Shown here: piece by piece, positions 18,324 through 27,108 of the stretch
How the letters are laid out: each line of letters begins with the position of its first letter
Position numbering within the stretch: position 1 is the first letter of the stretch
Origin: Borreliella garinii
GTDB taxonomy: Bacteria; Spirochaetota; Spirochaetia; Borreliales; Borreliaceae
Reading direction: 5' to 3'
Assembly: GCF_001922545.1 (NCBI RefSeq)
Contig: NZ_CP018745.1
Coordinates: 1 to 57,532, forward strand
DNA: 57,532 bases
Notes under the pieces: generated by a model
The model's input: the letters and a program-made list of their open reading frames with translations, nothing else
What the model was told of the DNA's origin: nothing
The model's database searches: none
Made by a program: the position numbers and the translations under genes

Positions 18324-18366
18324 GGGCCAAACAACTTAAAAGTTTTGAGTTGTTTGGCCCATTGTT
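18324..18366. terminator. Terminator between DUF261 gene and dbpA
   Basis: Perfect 13-bp hairpin GGGCCAAACAACT / AGTTGTTTGGCCC, then ATTGTTTTTT on the rightward strand. It lies between convergent genes and probably serves both. Confidence 0.85.
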
Positions 18367-18387
18367 TTTTAGATATAAAAATAATGT

Positions 18388-18942
18388 TTATGTAGTAGTA
18401 GCGTTGGCTTTTCCCTGGAGGTTTTTGAGGGCCTCGTGTTGTTTTTTATTAACATTTTTCAATTTCTCTTCCATTGCTTGTGCAATAGCAAGTATCCCCT
18501 CAGCTGTAGTTGCAGGAGTTTTTTCAGCTTCCTGTGTAACTGTTCCTGTCATTTTTTGTATTCCAATCTCTTCTAGTGGTTTTGAGACATCAAGCATTAA
18601 GTCATACATTGCTGAGAATGCACCACTACTTCCACTATTTTTAAGTTTTTCTGCTTCCTCTTTTATTGCTTTTACAAATTTTTCTGCCACTTGAATAGCT
18701 TGTATTTTTGCTTTAAGTATGAATTCAGGCTTTTCTGATACCCTACTGCCTGTTTTTGTATTTGTAAAAGCCTCGAAATTTACGCCTTCTTTTTTAGCAT
18801 TAGCTTTAATTTTATTTATTTCATCTTTAATTTCTTGAGCTGATGATTCTAATCTGATTTTAGTTTCTCCTGTTAAGCCACATGCTACTAACAGGCTAAC
18901 AATTAAACTTAGTTTAAGTAAATTTTTAATATATTTAGTCAT
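18388..18942 (-). CDS. dbpA: Decorin-binding protein A
   Basis: The ATG at 18942 is chosen because GAGGAT lies just upstream and the signal peptide MTKYIKNLLKLSLIVSLLVAC (lipobox LVAC) starts there; an upstream in-frame ATG adds a non-signal extension. The 184-residue product has the DbpA sequence (CGLTGETKIRLESSAQEI; GVNFEAFTNTKTGSRVSE; FSAMYDLMLDVSKPLEEIGIQKMT), a helical-bundle adhesin that binds decorin and glycosaminoglycans. Second gene of the leftward dbpB-dbpA operon, 122 bases after dbpB. Confidence 0.95.
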   Translation of the reverse strand: MTKYIKNLLKLSLIVSLLVACGLTGETKIRLESSAQEIKDEINKIKANAKKEGVNFEAFTNTKTGSRVSEKPEFILKAKIQAIQVAEKFVKAIKEEAEKLKNSGSSGAFSAMYDLMLDVSKPLEEIGIQKMTGTVTQEAEKTPATTAEGILAIAQAMEEKLKNVNKKQHEALKNLQGKANATTT

Positions 18943-19064
18943 ATAATATCCTCTTTTTTTTGAATTTAAATTTAAATAAAAGCGCTTAATAAACATTAAA
19001 TTGCAAATATTAGGACGAGCTAAAATTTTATTTTTAGCCAATTCTAATTACAATATTTTTATAT

Positions 19065-19619
19065 TTATTTCTTTTTTTTGCTTTTACTTATTTTTTTCTC
19101 CTCGTCGTCAAGTTTTTGTCTTTTCTTGACACCTTCTAGTTTATTTTCTATTTTCGCCTTAACCTCAACCAATCTTTCAGCTGTGTTTACAGGGTTAGAT
19201 TTAGCTTCCTCTGAAATGGAACTTTTTATTCCTTTTATTCCAATCTCATCTAATGATCCTGTAACTTCAAGCATGAAATCAAACATAGCCAAGAATTGAC
19301 TACTATTTCCATTTTTTTTAAGTATTAAAGCTTCTTTTTCTATTATCTTAAGGAACTTTTCTACTTCATTAATGGCTTGTACTTTTGCTTCTCTTAGGGC
19401 TGATCCCCCATTTGTCACTTTAGAACCAGTTGCGGTGCCTGTAAAAGCTTTAAAATTTACACCCTTTTTAGCGGCTTCTTCTTTTATTTGTAAAATTTTG
19501 TTTTTTACATTATCAGAAGACGATTCAAGCATTGCTTTTACTTCTCCTGTTAATCCAAAATTACAGGCTGCCAGCAGAGCAACAAACAAAGCTACAATTA
19601 TTAAATTAAATTTTTTCAT
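19065..19619 (-). CDS. dbpB: Decorin-binding protein B
   Basis: The start at 19619 (MKKFNLIIVALFVALLAAC) is preferred to an ATG seven codons upstream because the strong GGAGG lies between them, inside that upstream codon. The 184-residue lipoprotein shows the DbpB features: GVNFKAFTGTATGSKVTNGG, REAKVQAINEVEKFLKIIE, SQFLAMFDFMLEV and the lysine-rich tail KSKKKK. Adhesin for decorin and glycosaminoglycans; first gene of the RpoS-type host-induced dbpBA operon. Confidence 0.95.
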   Translation of the reverse strand: MKKFNLIIVALFVALLAACNFGLTGEVKAMLESSSDNVKNKILQIKEEAAKKGVNFKAFTGTATGSKVTNGGSALREAKVQAINEVEKFLKIIEKEALILKKNGNSSQFLAMFDFMLEVTGSLDEIGIKGIKSSISEEAKSNPVNTAERLVEVKAKIENKLEGVKKRQKLDDEEKKISKSKKKK

Positions 19620-20087
19620 TTTTTTATTTTGCACCTCCATATTAGGAATATTTAATAATAAACCTAAATTTAGCCCATTTTATTGGAAATCAAATAAAAC
19701 AAATTAGTTAATAAGGTTAATATGAATTTTAGATTTGAATTAGCTTTTAAAGCTTATTATTTTAAATTTTATTTTTATTGGGGGGCATAAATTTGTTTTA
19801 TACAAATATAGTAATAATATTATTTGAAGTTACAATCTGGCTTTTGTAAGCTATCCTTAATTTTAAGATTCAATGCCAGTTTGCCCAAATAATGTAAATT
19901 GGTTATTTTGTAAATTAAATAAAAGATCTAAAAGAATTTAGGTCTTAAAAATAAAAGAGAAGCCACGCTCCCGCAATTTACTGGCTTCTCTTTTGACTGT
20001 TTTGACTATTTTGATTTAGGGAGAAGGGATAGCGGGACTGGAGGGCATAATAGTAGCTTTTAAGCCTTTAAAGAATTATCCTGTTTT
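19620..20087. other. Upstream region of dbpBA with a strong hairpin
   Basis: About 470 bases. At 19953-19994 a perfect 13-bp hairpin (AAAAGAGAAGCCA / TGGCTTCTCTTTT) encloses TCCCGC, which is complementary to GCGGGA about 60 bases further right (near 20033), so alternative long-range pairing is possible. The hairpin could end leftward transcription from 20327-20088. No gene seen; the dbpB promoter must be between 19620 and about 19900. Confidence 0.5.
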
Positions 20088-20327
20088 TTAAGCTTTAGAG
20101 ACTATTCTATTTTTTTCTTTAATTATTATGTCTAGTAAACTTTCATTAGATGTGTTGTTATCAGCAGCTTCTATTAGGTGTTTTAATGCTTTATTGTGTT
20201 TGGTAACAACGATTTTCCTGATTTTTGTTTCTTGCTTTTGGATAAATTTTCTGCTATCCATATTGCAAGATAAAATTGGTGCGGGCAATACAATATCTTT
20301 TTTAAACATTCCTTTCTTCTTTACCAT
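20088..20327 (-). CDS. Small conserved-type hypothetical protein
   Basis: 79 residues, basic and helical (FIQKQETKIRKIVVTKHNKALKHLIEAADNNTSNESLLDIIIKEKNRIVSKA). The ATG at 20327 has no clear ribosome binding site, and a second ATG at codon 7 abuts AAAGGA too closely, so the start is uncertain. Divergent from the terminase genes, as small cp32 genes can be. No family recognised; possibly a regulator or remnant. Confidence 0.5.
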   Translation of the reverse strand: MVKKKGMFKKDIVLPAPILSCNMDSRKFIQKQETKIRKIVVTKHNKALKHLIEAADNNTSNESLLDIIIKEKNRIVSKA

Positions 20328-20442
20328 TTATTTTTATTGATTTTATTATATATAAAAAATATATCTCTTTAATTTAATTATTACTAATAAAAAAGATTTA
20401 ATTTTTCTTGAGTTTTTAAAAAAACTTAATTAAAATAAAATA

Positions 20443-21036
20443 ATGATATTTAAAAATAGAAAAGAAGAATATATTTTTTTATTTAAAAAAGGTTTAAAAG
20501 ATTTAGACATTGCTCAAATTTTAGGCGTTGGCGAATCTTTTGTAGTAAAAGCTCGAAACAAATATTTTAAATCTAATGATTCTGTTTGCAAAAAGAACTC
20601 TTTTTCTGGCGATTTAGCAGTAGAGAGTGTTTCTAGAGCATCTTTTAATGAGGATGATTTTAACAATTTAGTACTGCTTGCTACAAAAAAGGCTTGTGAG
20701 TTGGAAAATGCTAAAAATGATACTGAAAAATTATTTTACAAAATGTTTTGCTCTTTTATTGATTCTCATAATAGATATAAAAATCTTAGTTTAAAATCAA
20801 TAAAAAAAGATGCATTAAGCTTAGATTTAAAAATTAGCAAGCTTCAAAGCGAGATTGAGAGCAATAAAAAAAAAGACCTTAAAACAGACAAAAACCTTGA
20901 AAAAGAGCTTGCTGCTAAGATTAAAAAGAGAGAAACTCTTGAAAAAGAGCTTATTAATATTTGTATAAGAGAGGATTACAATACTCTTGTTAAGCTTAAA
21001 TCTATTTTAAGCAGTAAGAATTTAAAATTGGAGTAA
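20443..21036 (+). CDS. Phage terminase small subunit (DUF603, BBA30-like)
   Basis: 197 residues: an N-terminal helix-turn-helix (EEYIFLFKKGLKDLDIAQILGVGESFVVKARNKYF, about residues 7-41), a helical middle, and a long charged coiled coil (SKLQSEIESNKKKDLKTDKNLEKELAAKIKKRETLEKE). This is the layout of terminase small subunits, which recognise phage DNA and form oligomers. It lies three bases before the large subunit gene. Confidence 0.85.
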   Translation: MIFKNRKEEYIFLFKKGLKDLDIAQILGVGESFVVKARNKYFKSNDSVCKKNSFSGDLAVESVSRASFNEDDFNNLVLLATKKACELENAKNDTEKLFYKMFCSFIDSHNRYKNLSLKSIKKDALSLDLKISKLQSEIESNKKKDLKTDKNLEKELAAKIKKRETLEKELINICIREDYNTLVKLKSILSSKNLKLE

Positions 21037-21039
21037 AAT

Positions 21040-22392
21040 TTGAAATTTTTAAAATCTTCGACCTTTCTCAGTCTTCAGAAAAAATTTAAAAATAAGTTTA
21101 ATATTAATATTTTAGATTATATTAAGCCAAAAACAACAAATATTTGTTTTAAAGATTTTGAAAACAAATATTTAACCGCCAAGCAAAAAGAGGTGCTTTT
21201 TGACATAGAAAGCCACGATTATTCAAAAGTAATATTTAGTGGTGGAATTGCAAGTGGCAAGACGTTTTTAGCCTCATATCTGCTTATTAAAAAGCTAATT
21301 GAAAACAAATCTTTTTATGAAAAAGATACCAATAATTTTATTATAGGCAATTCTATTGGTTTGTTAATGACAAATACCATTAAGCAAATAGAAAAGATTT
21401 GTGGTTTTTTAGGAATTGATTATCAGAAAAAGAAAAGCGGCGAATCTTTTTGTAAAATAGCGGGGCTTGAGCTTAATATTTACGGGGGTAAAAACAGAGA
21501 TTCTTTTTCTAAGATTCGAGGAGGCAATAGTGCAATAATTTATGTAAACGAAGCAACAGTAATTCATAAAGAAACTTTACTTGAGGTAATCAAAAGGCTT
21601 AGAAAGGGCAAAGCAATTATTATTTTTGATACAAATCCCGAAAGTCCGACTCATTTTTTTAAAACAGACTTTATTGAAAATAAAGATGTTTTTAAAACAT
21701 ATAATTTTACAACTTATGATAACCCTTTAAATTCAGCAGATTTCATTGAAACTCAGAAAAAACTTTATAAGCATTTACCCGCCTATAAGGCTCGTGTGCT
21801 TTATGGGGAGTGGATTTTAAATGAATCTACATTATTTAATGAAATGATTTTCAATCAAGATTATGAATTTAAAAGTCCAATAATGTACATTGATCCTGCA
21901 TTCTCAGTAGGCGGAGACAATACGGCTATTTGTGTTTTAGAGCGTGCTTTTGAGAAGTTTTATGCATATATTTATCAGGATCAAAAGCCAGTAAGTGACA
22001 GCTTAATGCTTGGATCTATTCAGGTTTTAATAGAAAATTTCAATGTAAATACTGTTTACATTGAGGAGAGAGACAGTATCAAGGGAGATGGAATTTTAAC
22101 TAAAACAATTCTTTTCTTAAGAAATAAGAGTATTAATTATTTTAAAGTTGCGCCAATAAAACCCTTGAGCAATAAATTTAAAAGAATATGTTCGCTTATT
22201 CCTTTGTTTAGCAGCCGCAAAATAGAATTTTTAAAAATAATAAGTAAAAATGTAGTAAATGATATTTACAGCTACAAAGGAGACGGTAAAACAAAAGATG
22301 ATGCACTTGATTCTCTTGCGAATGCTTATCTTCTTTTAACGTTAAATTATAAAGAAAAATTATTTCATTTCGGCAAGTTTAAATATTTATAA
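21040..22392 (+). CDS. Phage terminase large subunit (BBA31-like)
   Basis: TTG start at 21040 just after the small-subunit stop. 450 residues. ATPase domain with Walker A GGIASGKT (68-75) and Walker B AIIYVNEA (165-172), then a nuclease domain with acidic residues at D285 (IDPAFS) and in the terminal KDDALDSLANAYLLL (D421/D424). It powers DNA packaging into phage heads. All motifs are intact, which is striking on a plasmid whose tail genes are partly broken. Confidence 0.95.
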   Translation: MKFLKSSTFLSLQKKFKNKFNINILDYIKPKTTNICFKDFENKYLTAKQKEVLFDIESHDYSKVIFSGGIASGKTFLASYLLIKKLIENKSFYEKDTNNFIIGNSIGLLMTNTIKQIEKICGFLGIDYQKKKSGESFCKIAGLELNIYGGKNRDSFSKIRGGNSAIIYVNEATVIHKETLLEVIKRLRKGKAIIIFDTNPESPTHFFKTDFIENKDVFKTYNFTTYDNPLNSADFIETQKKLYKHLPAYKARVLYGEWILNESTLFNEMIFNQDYEFKSPIMYIDPAFSVGGDNTAICVLERAFEKFYAYIYQDQKPVSDSLMLGSIQVLIENFNVNTVYIEERDSIKGDGILTKTILFLRNKSINYFKVAPIKPLSNKFKRICSLIPLFSSRKIEFLKIISKNVVNDIYSYKGDGKTKDDALDSLANAYLLLTLNYKEKLFHFGKFKYL

Positions 22393-22688
22393 TTTGATCT
22401 AAATTTTTAGTTAGTGATTTAAATTTGTGATTAATAACTATTTTATTTTTTACCTCCTTTGATAATTTTATTTAAAATTTGATTTGCCTTCACCCAAGGC
22501 ACAGGTAAATAAAATTAAAGTAATTAAAATATTATTTTAAAAAATACAATTTTTTATAAAAAATGTAAGACAAAGATTCAATCTTTTAAAAGTTTTTAAA
22601 AATTAATTTTCAATTTAATTGTTTGGGAAATATCATTAATATGATTTATAATTGAGTTTCTATAAATTTTTATTTTAAAGGAGTTGCT
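22393..22688. other. Intergenic region after terminase
   Basis: Just under 300 bases, A/T-rich, no gene. AAAGGAG at 22676-22682 serves the next start. Confidence 0.5.
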
Positions 22689-23108
22689 ATGAGATGCAGA
22701 TTTTTTTATATTTATTTATCTCCAGCTTTAATTTTTATGTTTAACTGTAGTGTCCTTTCAGGAGCCAAAGGCGCAGAAGAATCAAGTTTGACAGACGAAC
22801 AAAGGTTAGAGATTGTAAATAATATTAAAAGCCACCTTGGTGGTGACTCTGAAAAAATAGCTAGAGTTGATAAATATTTTGAGCAATTTAACGATTCTAA
22901 AAGAGATGTTGTTTTGAAAGTATTTTCAATTGGCTTTAAATATATAAACGATAAAGAATCAGAACCCACAGACTCAGTAAATAGAAGTGCTAATTTAGCT
23001 GCTTTAAAAAGTGATTTTGAATCTAAGCTAAAAAAGCTTAATTACACACAACAGGATTTTGAAAAATTAGCAGAGGAATTTGGTAAGTTTATTGACCCTT
23101 CTGCCTAG
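22689..23108 (+). CDS. Small lipoprotein
   Basis: ATG with AAAGGAG seven bases upstream. The signal MRCRFFYIYLSPALIFMFNC (lipobox FMFNC) precedes a helical domain of about 120 residues (DEQRLEIVNNIKSHLGGDSEKIARVDKYFEQF; LKKLNYTQQDFEKLAEEFGKF). It lies in the BBA32-BBA33 region, but I cannot assign it with confidence; the helical layout resembles the Mlp/BBA07 type. Function unknown. Confidence 0.75.
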   Translation: MRCRFFYIYLSPALIFMFNCSVLSGAKGAEESSLTDEQRLEIVNNIKSHLGGDSEKIARVDKYFEQFNDSKRDVVLKVFSIGFKYINDKESEPTDSVNRSANLAALKSDFESKLKKLNYTQQDFEKLAEEFGKFIDPSA

Positions 23109-23235
23109 TGAAATATGTAATTTAAGAAAATTCAAACGGGTTTATTGTAAAAATGCATTATTTAATGATTTTTATAATTTAAAAAAACCCACCAGGCTTT
23201 TTATCTATTCAAATGTATTTCAAGGAGAGGGAAAT

Positions 23236-23430
23236 ATGAGGACGGCCTTTTTTCTTTTTTTTTTAACATGGCTTTTGGGCTGTAGTTCTTTTAATAAGCC
23301 TCACAATAAGGATTTATTATCTAAGAATAAAGAGAGAGCCTCTAATTATAACAGAGAATATTACCAGAAGAACAGGGAAAAACTTAAATTAAGAGCCAGA
23401 GAACGGTACCGTAGAAATAAGAAGAACTAA
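23236..23430 (+). CDS. Very small, highly basic lipoprotein (BBA32-like position)
   Basis: The ATG at 23236 follows GGAGAGGGAAAT. 64 residues: signal peptide MRTAFFLFFLTWLLGC (lipobox LLGC), then a strongly basic tyrosine/arginine-rich tail (NREYYQKNREKLKLRARERYRRNKKN). Such a basic lipidated peptide could bind nucleic acid or acidic glycans, but this is speculation. A frame extending upstream to 23080 has no signal peptide and is ignored. Confidence 0.65.
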   Translation: MRTAFFLFFLTWLLGCSSFNKPHNKDLLSKNKERASNYNREYYQKNREKLKLRARERYRRNKKN

Positions 23431-23593
23431 ATTAAATAGAGAGAATTAAACTTATTAAAAATTTTAAAGTACTTTTAATATTAAGTAATATGTTTAAATT
23501 GATTGGCGGCTTTATGTAAAAGATGTGTGTTTTTAGCTATTTGAAAGATTTTGTTATTTTAAAATAAATTTAATTTTAATTAGGAGAATATAC

Positions 23594-24133
23594 GCGAAGA
23601 GATATATTTATATTTATGTATTGGGAATAGTAGTGGTTCCTTGCTATTTAAATGATTTTTCAATTATGAAGAAAAGCACTCTTAATAAATATGATTTAAA
23701 TTTTACTGAACTTTCTTTTACCGAAAGAGAAAGTTCAATTTTAAAAATTCAAAGAAAATTTAAAAGCCTTACTGATAAAATAAGTTCTAGAATCTCTAAT
23801 TATAGTGAGATTAAGGTTAGCAATTTTTTTAGCGAATCTAGTGAACAAAAAATTAATCTTTTAAATAAAATATTAGAAATTTTAAAAATACAACATGGAT
23901 TAATGGAAAAAAGTAGCAACAGCTTAAGTAAACTTAACATGTTAAGTGGAGGCAATCATGCTGTTCTTGATCCACAACCAGAATTGCGACTTTTAAATCA
24001 AAAATATTCAGATATAGATGAAAAATTAAGAGAAATATCTAACTTTATTCTTAGTAATAACATTGACTTTGATAAGGCTTTAAAGGATTTAAGTTCTTTA
24101 AAAGAGAGCTCTTTAGCATTAATGCAAAAATAA
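23594..24133 (+). pseudogene. Lipoprotein-like gene without a usable start codon (BBA33-like position)
   Basis: The frame reads KRYIYIYVLGIVVVPC, a plausible lipoprotein signal, then about 165 helical residues (FTERESSILKIQRKFKSLTDKISSRI; LRLLNQKYSDIDEKLREISN). AGGAGAAT lies at 23582-23589, and five bases later the codon before AAG AGA is GCG; one change from GTG would explain this. The first in-frame ATG/GTG/TTG is TTG at 23621, inside the signal segment, which would leave only MGIVVVPC. So the start is mutated or translation uses a near-cognate codon. The proline before the cysteine also weakens the lipobox. In B31 this place holds BBA33, a collagen-binding lipoprotein. Confidence 0.6.
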
Positions 24134-24244
24134 ATTTCAATTTATTATTTCTTATGCACATTTTATATATAAAATAAATTATTCTTTTACTCTAAGCAAT
24201 GCTTTTTAGAATGGAGTAATGAAAACTGTTTTTTCTAAAAAAAG

Positions 24245-24290
24245 TTTTTTCTAAATAGAGCCATTAATTTTCGACTCTATTTAGAAAAAA
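24245..24290. terminator. Bidirectional terminator before oppA5
   Basis: Sixteen-base arms (TTTTTTCTAAATAGAG and its complement) around a 14-base loop, between convergent genes; A-runs on one flank and T-runs on the other. Confidence 0.85.
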
Positions 24291-24296
24291 AATCAT

Positions 24297-25883
24297 TTAT
24301 TCTTCCAAAGGTTTGATTTCTGATAGGGCAAATCTTTCTGAAGCATTTGTGTTCCACCCTGTCCATTTATCATTTTTGAAAAGATAGTTCCCTGCAACGC
24401 TGTAGATTGGAATTATTGGATGATCATTTTCAATAATTATTTCTTCAATCTTTTTAAATAGTTCTAATCTGATTTTTTCGTCAACTTCAATCTCAGATTT
24501 ATTTAATAGTTCGTCAACCTCAGGATTTGAATATCCGTAAGCTGAAAGATGTGAGTTTTTAGTTTCAAATATATTAAAGAATGTCATGGGATCTAAATAA
24601 TCTCCTTGCCAGGATCTTACTGAGATCTCATACTGTCCTTTTAGAATATTTGATATGTGGCTACCTCGTGTTTCAGTCTCGACTTCTACATTAATATTTA
24701 AAACTTTTTTCCATTGGCTTTGAATAAAATTGGCAACTTCCTTTCCAAGTTCATTTTTATCATATTTTATTGTAATAGTTGGAAATTTTTTCCCATCAGG
24801 ATATCCAGCTTCGGCTAAAAGTTTTTCTGCCTTTCGTGGGTTATATGGTTTTAATTTTTTTCCATAATTATAATTATTAATATTAGGGCTTACCTTTCTT
24901 GTTGCTTTAAAGTTGTTATCAAGCACTCTGTAGGCCAATGTTTCTCTGTCAACCGCTAGAGATAATGCTTCTCTTACTTTTGGGTTGTCAAGGGGTTTAA
25001 CATTTAGGTTTAATGAAAGAAAACCAATTTGGTTAATGTCAGATGAATAAAAATCTTCTCTTAAAATAAGCTCATTAATAAGATTTAACGGAATGTTGTT
25101 AAAAATAGCATCTATTTCGTTGTGTTCATACATGCTGTAAATTCTTCGGGCATCGTTTATAGTAACAAATGTAAGCTCATTAATATCAACATTTTTAGCA
25201 TCATAAAATTTTTTATTTTTTTCAAGAGAAATTTCTTCGTTTAATATTCTTCTTTTTAGTTTGAAAGGCCCGCTTGTAACCATGTTTTCTGGGTTTGTCC
25301 ATTTATTTCCAAACTTTTTAACAACGTGAGTAGGAATAGGTATAAATATTGGATGTGTAATCATATCAAGGAAATATGCTGTTGGTTGTTCAAGAGTTAT
25401 TTCCAGGGTTTTTTCATCAATCACCTTTATTCCAACTTCATCTGAATTTAATTTTGTTATGTGAAATTCTTTTGCATTTTTTATTTTTGATGTTAAAAGG
25501 TTAATATGTGGGAGATTCTCCTCAGCTTCTAAGGCCATTATGTATGAGCCTCTAATAGTGTCTGCTGTTATTTTAACGCCGTCACTCCAATAAATGTCGT
25601 CTCTTAAGTGGAATGTATAGGAGGTGTTGTCTTGAGAAATTTCCCAATTTTTTGCAAGTCCTGGCCTATAACCACCTGTTTTTGGATCCCCCCTTAAAAG
25701 CCCTATAAATAGCTCGTTTATAATTAAGTTACCCGCTTGATCGCTGCAAAACTGTGGATCAAGTGATGTTGGTTCGTTTCCAATTCCAACTCCAAAGACA
25801 AGATCCTCTTTTGTTTTAGAAATTGTGCATGAGCTTGCAGCTGTAATGAGTAGTGTTAAAAGTAATATTTTTTTTCTTATCAT
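24297..25883 (-). CDS. oppA5: Oligopeptide-binding lipoprotein OppA5
   Basis: The second ATG (25883) is chosen because AAGGA lies ten bases before it and the signal MIRKKILLLTLLITAASSC starts there; the product is 528 residues, as known for OppA-V. It is a type 1 extracellular solute-binding protein (SBP_bac_5 family): EPTSLDPQFC near the N-terminus, YTFHLRDDIYWSDGVKITA, NPKVREALSLAVDR and GYPDGKKFP. It delivers peptides to the chromosomally encoded Opp transporter. The gene is a lone plasmid paralogue without permease genes. Confidence 0.95.
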   Translation of the reverse strand: MIRKKILLLTLLITAASSCTISKTKEDLVFGVGIGNEPTSLDPQFCSDQAGNLIINELFIGLLRGDPKTGGYRPGLAKNWEISQDNTSYTFHLRDDIYWSDGVKITADTIRGSYIMALEAEENLPHINLLTSKIKNAKEFHITKLNSDEVGIKVIDEKTLEITLEQPTAYFLDMITHPIFIPIPTHVVKKFGNKWTNPENMVTSGPFKLKRRILNEEISLEKNKKFYDAKNVDINELTFVTINDARRIYSMYEHNEIDAIFNNIPLNLINELILREDFYSSDINQIGFLSLNLNVKPLDNPKVREALSLAVDRETLAYRVLDNNFKATRKVSPNINNYNYGKKLKPYNPRKAEKLLAEAGYPDGKKFPTITIKYDKNELGKEVANFIQSQWKKVLNINVEVETETRGSHISNILKGQYEISVRSWQGDYLDPMTFFNIFETKNSHLSAYGYSNPEVDELLNKSEIEVDEKIRLELFKKIEEIIIENDHPIIPIYSVAGNYLFKNDKWTGWNTNASERFALSEIKPLEE

Positions 25884-26347
25884 ATGCTTTTTTTCCTTTT
25901 GCATGAATAATTTATTTTATAGCAAATTATATTGCAAAATATTTTTTTAAAATATTCTTGATTGAAAGGAAGAAAGATAAAAAATACACATTTAAAAGAT
26001 TTGCTTTAGAGTTAGAGTATTAAAAATTTAAACAAAAAAATAAAAACAGTCTAAATGTTAAAACCAAAAAGGTTGATATTATATTAATTTACTAATGTTT
26101 ATTATTGGTTTTAAAACTACAAATAGGGCCTTAAGGCCCTATTTGTAGTTTTAAAGAAGTTTTCAATGAATTGTTGATTTATAACAATAAACAAATATAT
26201 ATCTCTCTTTGTTTTTTCCCAAATAAAATTTTAATCTTTATTTGGGCTTGGGAGTTTTTGATAAAATAAAATTAAATTTTATTTTTAATACCTTTGAGAA
26301 TTTTAGGAACTGAACTATAATGGCGGCATATCTTATGGGAGGTTTTA
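25884..26347. other. Divergent intergenic region
   Basis: Between leftward oppA5 and the rightward BBA36-like gene; about 460 bases. It holds the 46-bp palindrome described separately and promoter regions for both genes. No counterpart of BBA35 found. Confidence 0.5.
26110..26155. repeat. Perfect 46-bp palindrome
   Basis: The arms begin TTTAAAACTACAAATAGGGC and meet at TTAA with no mismatch. The G+C-rich GGGCC core makes a stable hairpin. No convergent gene ends nearby, so its role as terminator is unclear; it could insulate the two divergent promoters or bind a dimeric regulator. Confidence 0.8.
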
Positions 26348-27001
26348 ATGAAAAGAATAAGTATTTTATCAATACTATTATTATTATTTTTTTCTTGTAA
26401 ACAGTATGGTGATGTTAAATCGTTAACAGAAGTTGCTACTGATCTTAAGGATGACAATTCTCTTGCTTCTGGGGGTGTAGGGCCTAAAGATCAAATTACC
26501 AAAAAAGGACCTGCTTTAACATCAGAGGAGTCTGAAAAACTAGAGGCTTTAAAAACCTTTTTGCAAGACGCAATAGGCGTTAATGGTAGAGACAAAGATT
26601 TAAAAGCTGAGTATGAGAAATCCTATAAAGAATTTTTTGATTGGCTTTCTAAGGATGTTAACAGACAGAAAGAGTTTGTAAGTTCTTTTAACAAAATTTG
26701 TGACATTGTTGCTAAAGCAGTGGATGCAAGCAAACAAAGAACTCGTGATGATCAGCGATCTTTAGGGTTTAATGAATATGTTTGTTACAAAATTAAAAAG
26801 AGTACAGGTGAATCTTTAAGTTTATTTTTCCAAAAAGTAGCTGATGCATTTGGCACTGAAGAGTATAAACGCAAAGATGACGCGAATAGCCAAAAACCTG
26901 AGAAATGCAATGAAGAAATTTTTAAGGTAATTAAAAGGGTGTTTACTGAAAGCGAGAATAATAAAGAATTGGCAGATTTAAAATATTATGGTAATATCTA
27001 G
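26348..27001 (+). CDS. Surface lipoprotein (BBA36-like)
   Basis: ATG with GGGAGG nine bases upstream. Signal MKRISILSILLLLFFSC (lipobox FFSC), acidic linker, then a helical domain (LEALKTFLQDAIGVNGRDKDL; YKEFFDWLSKDVNRQKEFVSSFNKICDIVAKAV; SLSLFFQKVADAFGTEEYKRK). 217 residues, size and position as BBA36, a surface lipoprotein in other strains. Function unknown. Confidence 0.8.
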   Translation: MKRISILSILLLLFFSCKQYGDVKSLTEVATDLKDDNSLASGGVGPKDQITKKGPALTSEESEKLEALKTFLQDAIGVNGRDKDLKAEYEKSYKEFFDWLSKDVNRQKEFVSSFNKICDIVAKAVDASKQRTRDDQRSLGFNEYVCYKIKKSTGESLSLFFQKVADAFGTEEYKRKDDANSQKPEKCNEEIFKVIKRVFTESENNKELADLKYYGNI

Positions 27002-27025
27002 TATTTGAGATATTATTTATTATAG

Positions 27026-27056
27026 AGGCAGGTTCTAGTTAGAACTTGTCTTTTTT
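27026..27056 (+). terminator. Terminator after the BBA36-like gene
   Basis: AGGCAGGTTCTA / TAGAACTTGTCT arms (two G-U pairs in RNA) with a two-base loop and a T-run. Confidence 0.75.
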
Positions 27057-27108
27057 GTTTTTTAGACATCTTTTAAAGTACTTAACAATAATATATCTTG
27101 ATTGGGTT

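Noticed and set aside
18350..19707. Rightward ORFs opposite dbpA and dbpB
   Set aside because: Antisense of well-identified lipoprotein genes, with composition explained by them.
24297..25883. Complete oligopeptide transport operon
   Set aside because: Only the binding protein is present; no permease or ATPase genes flank it.
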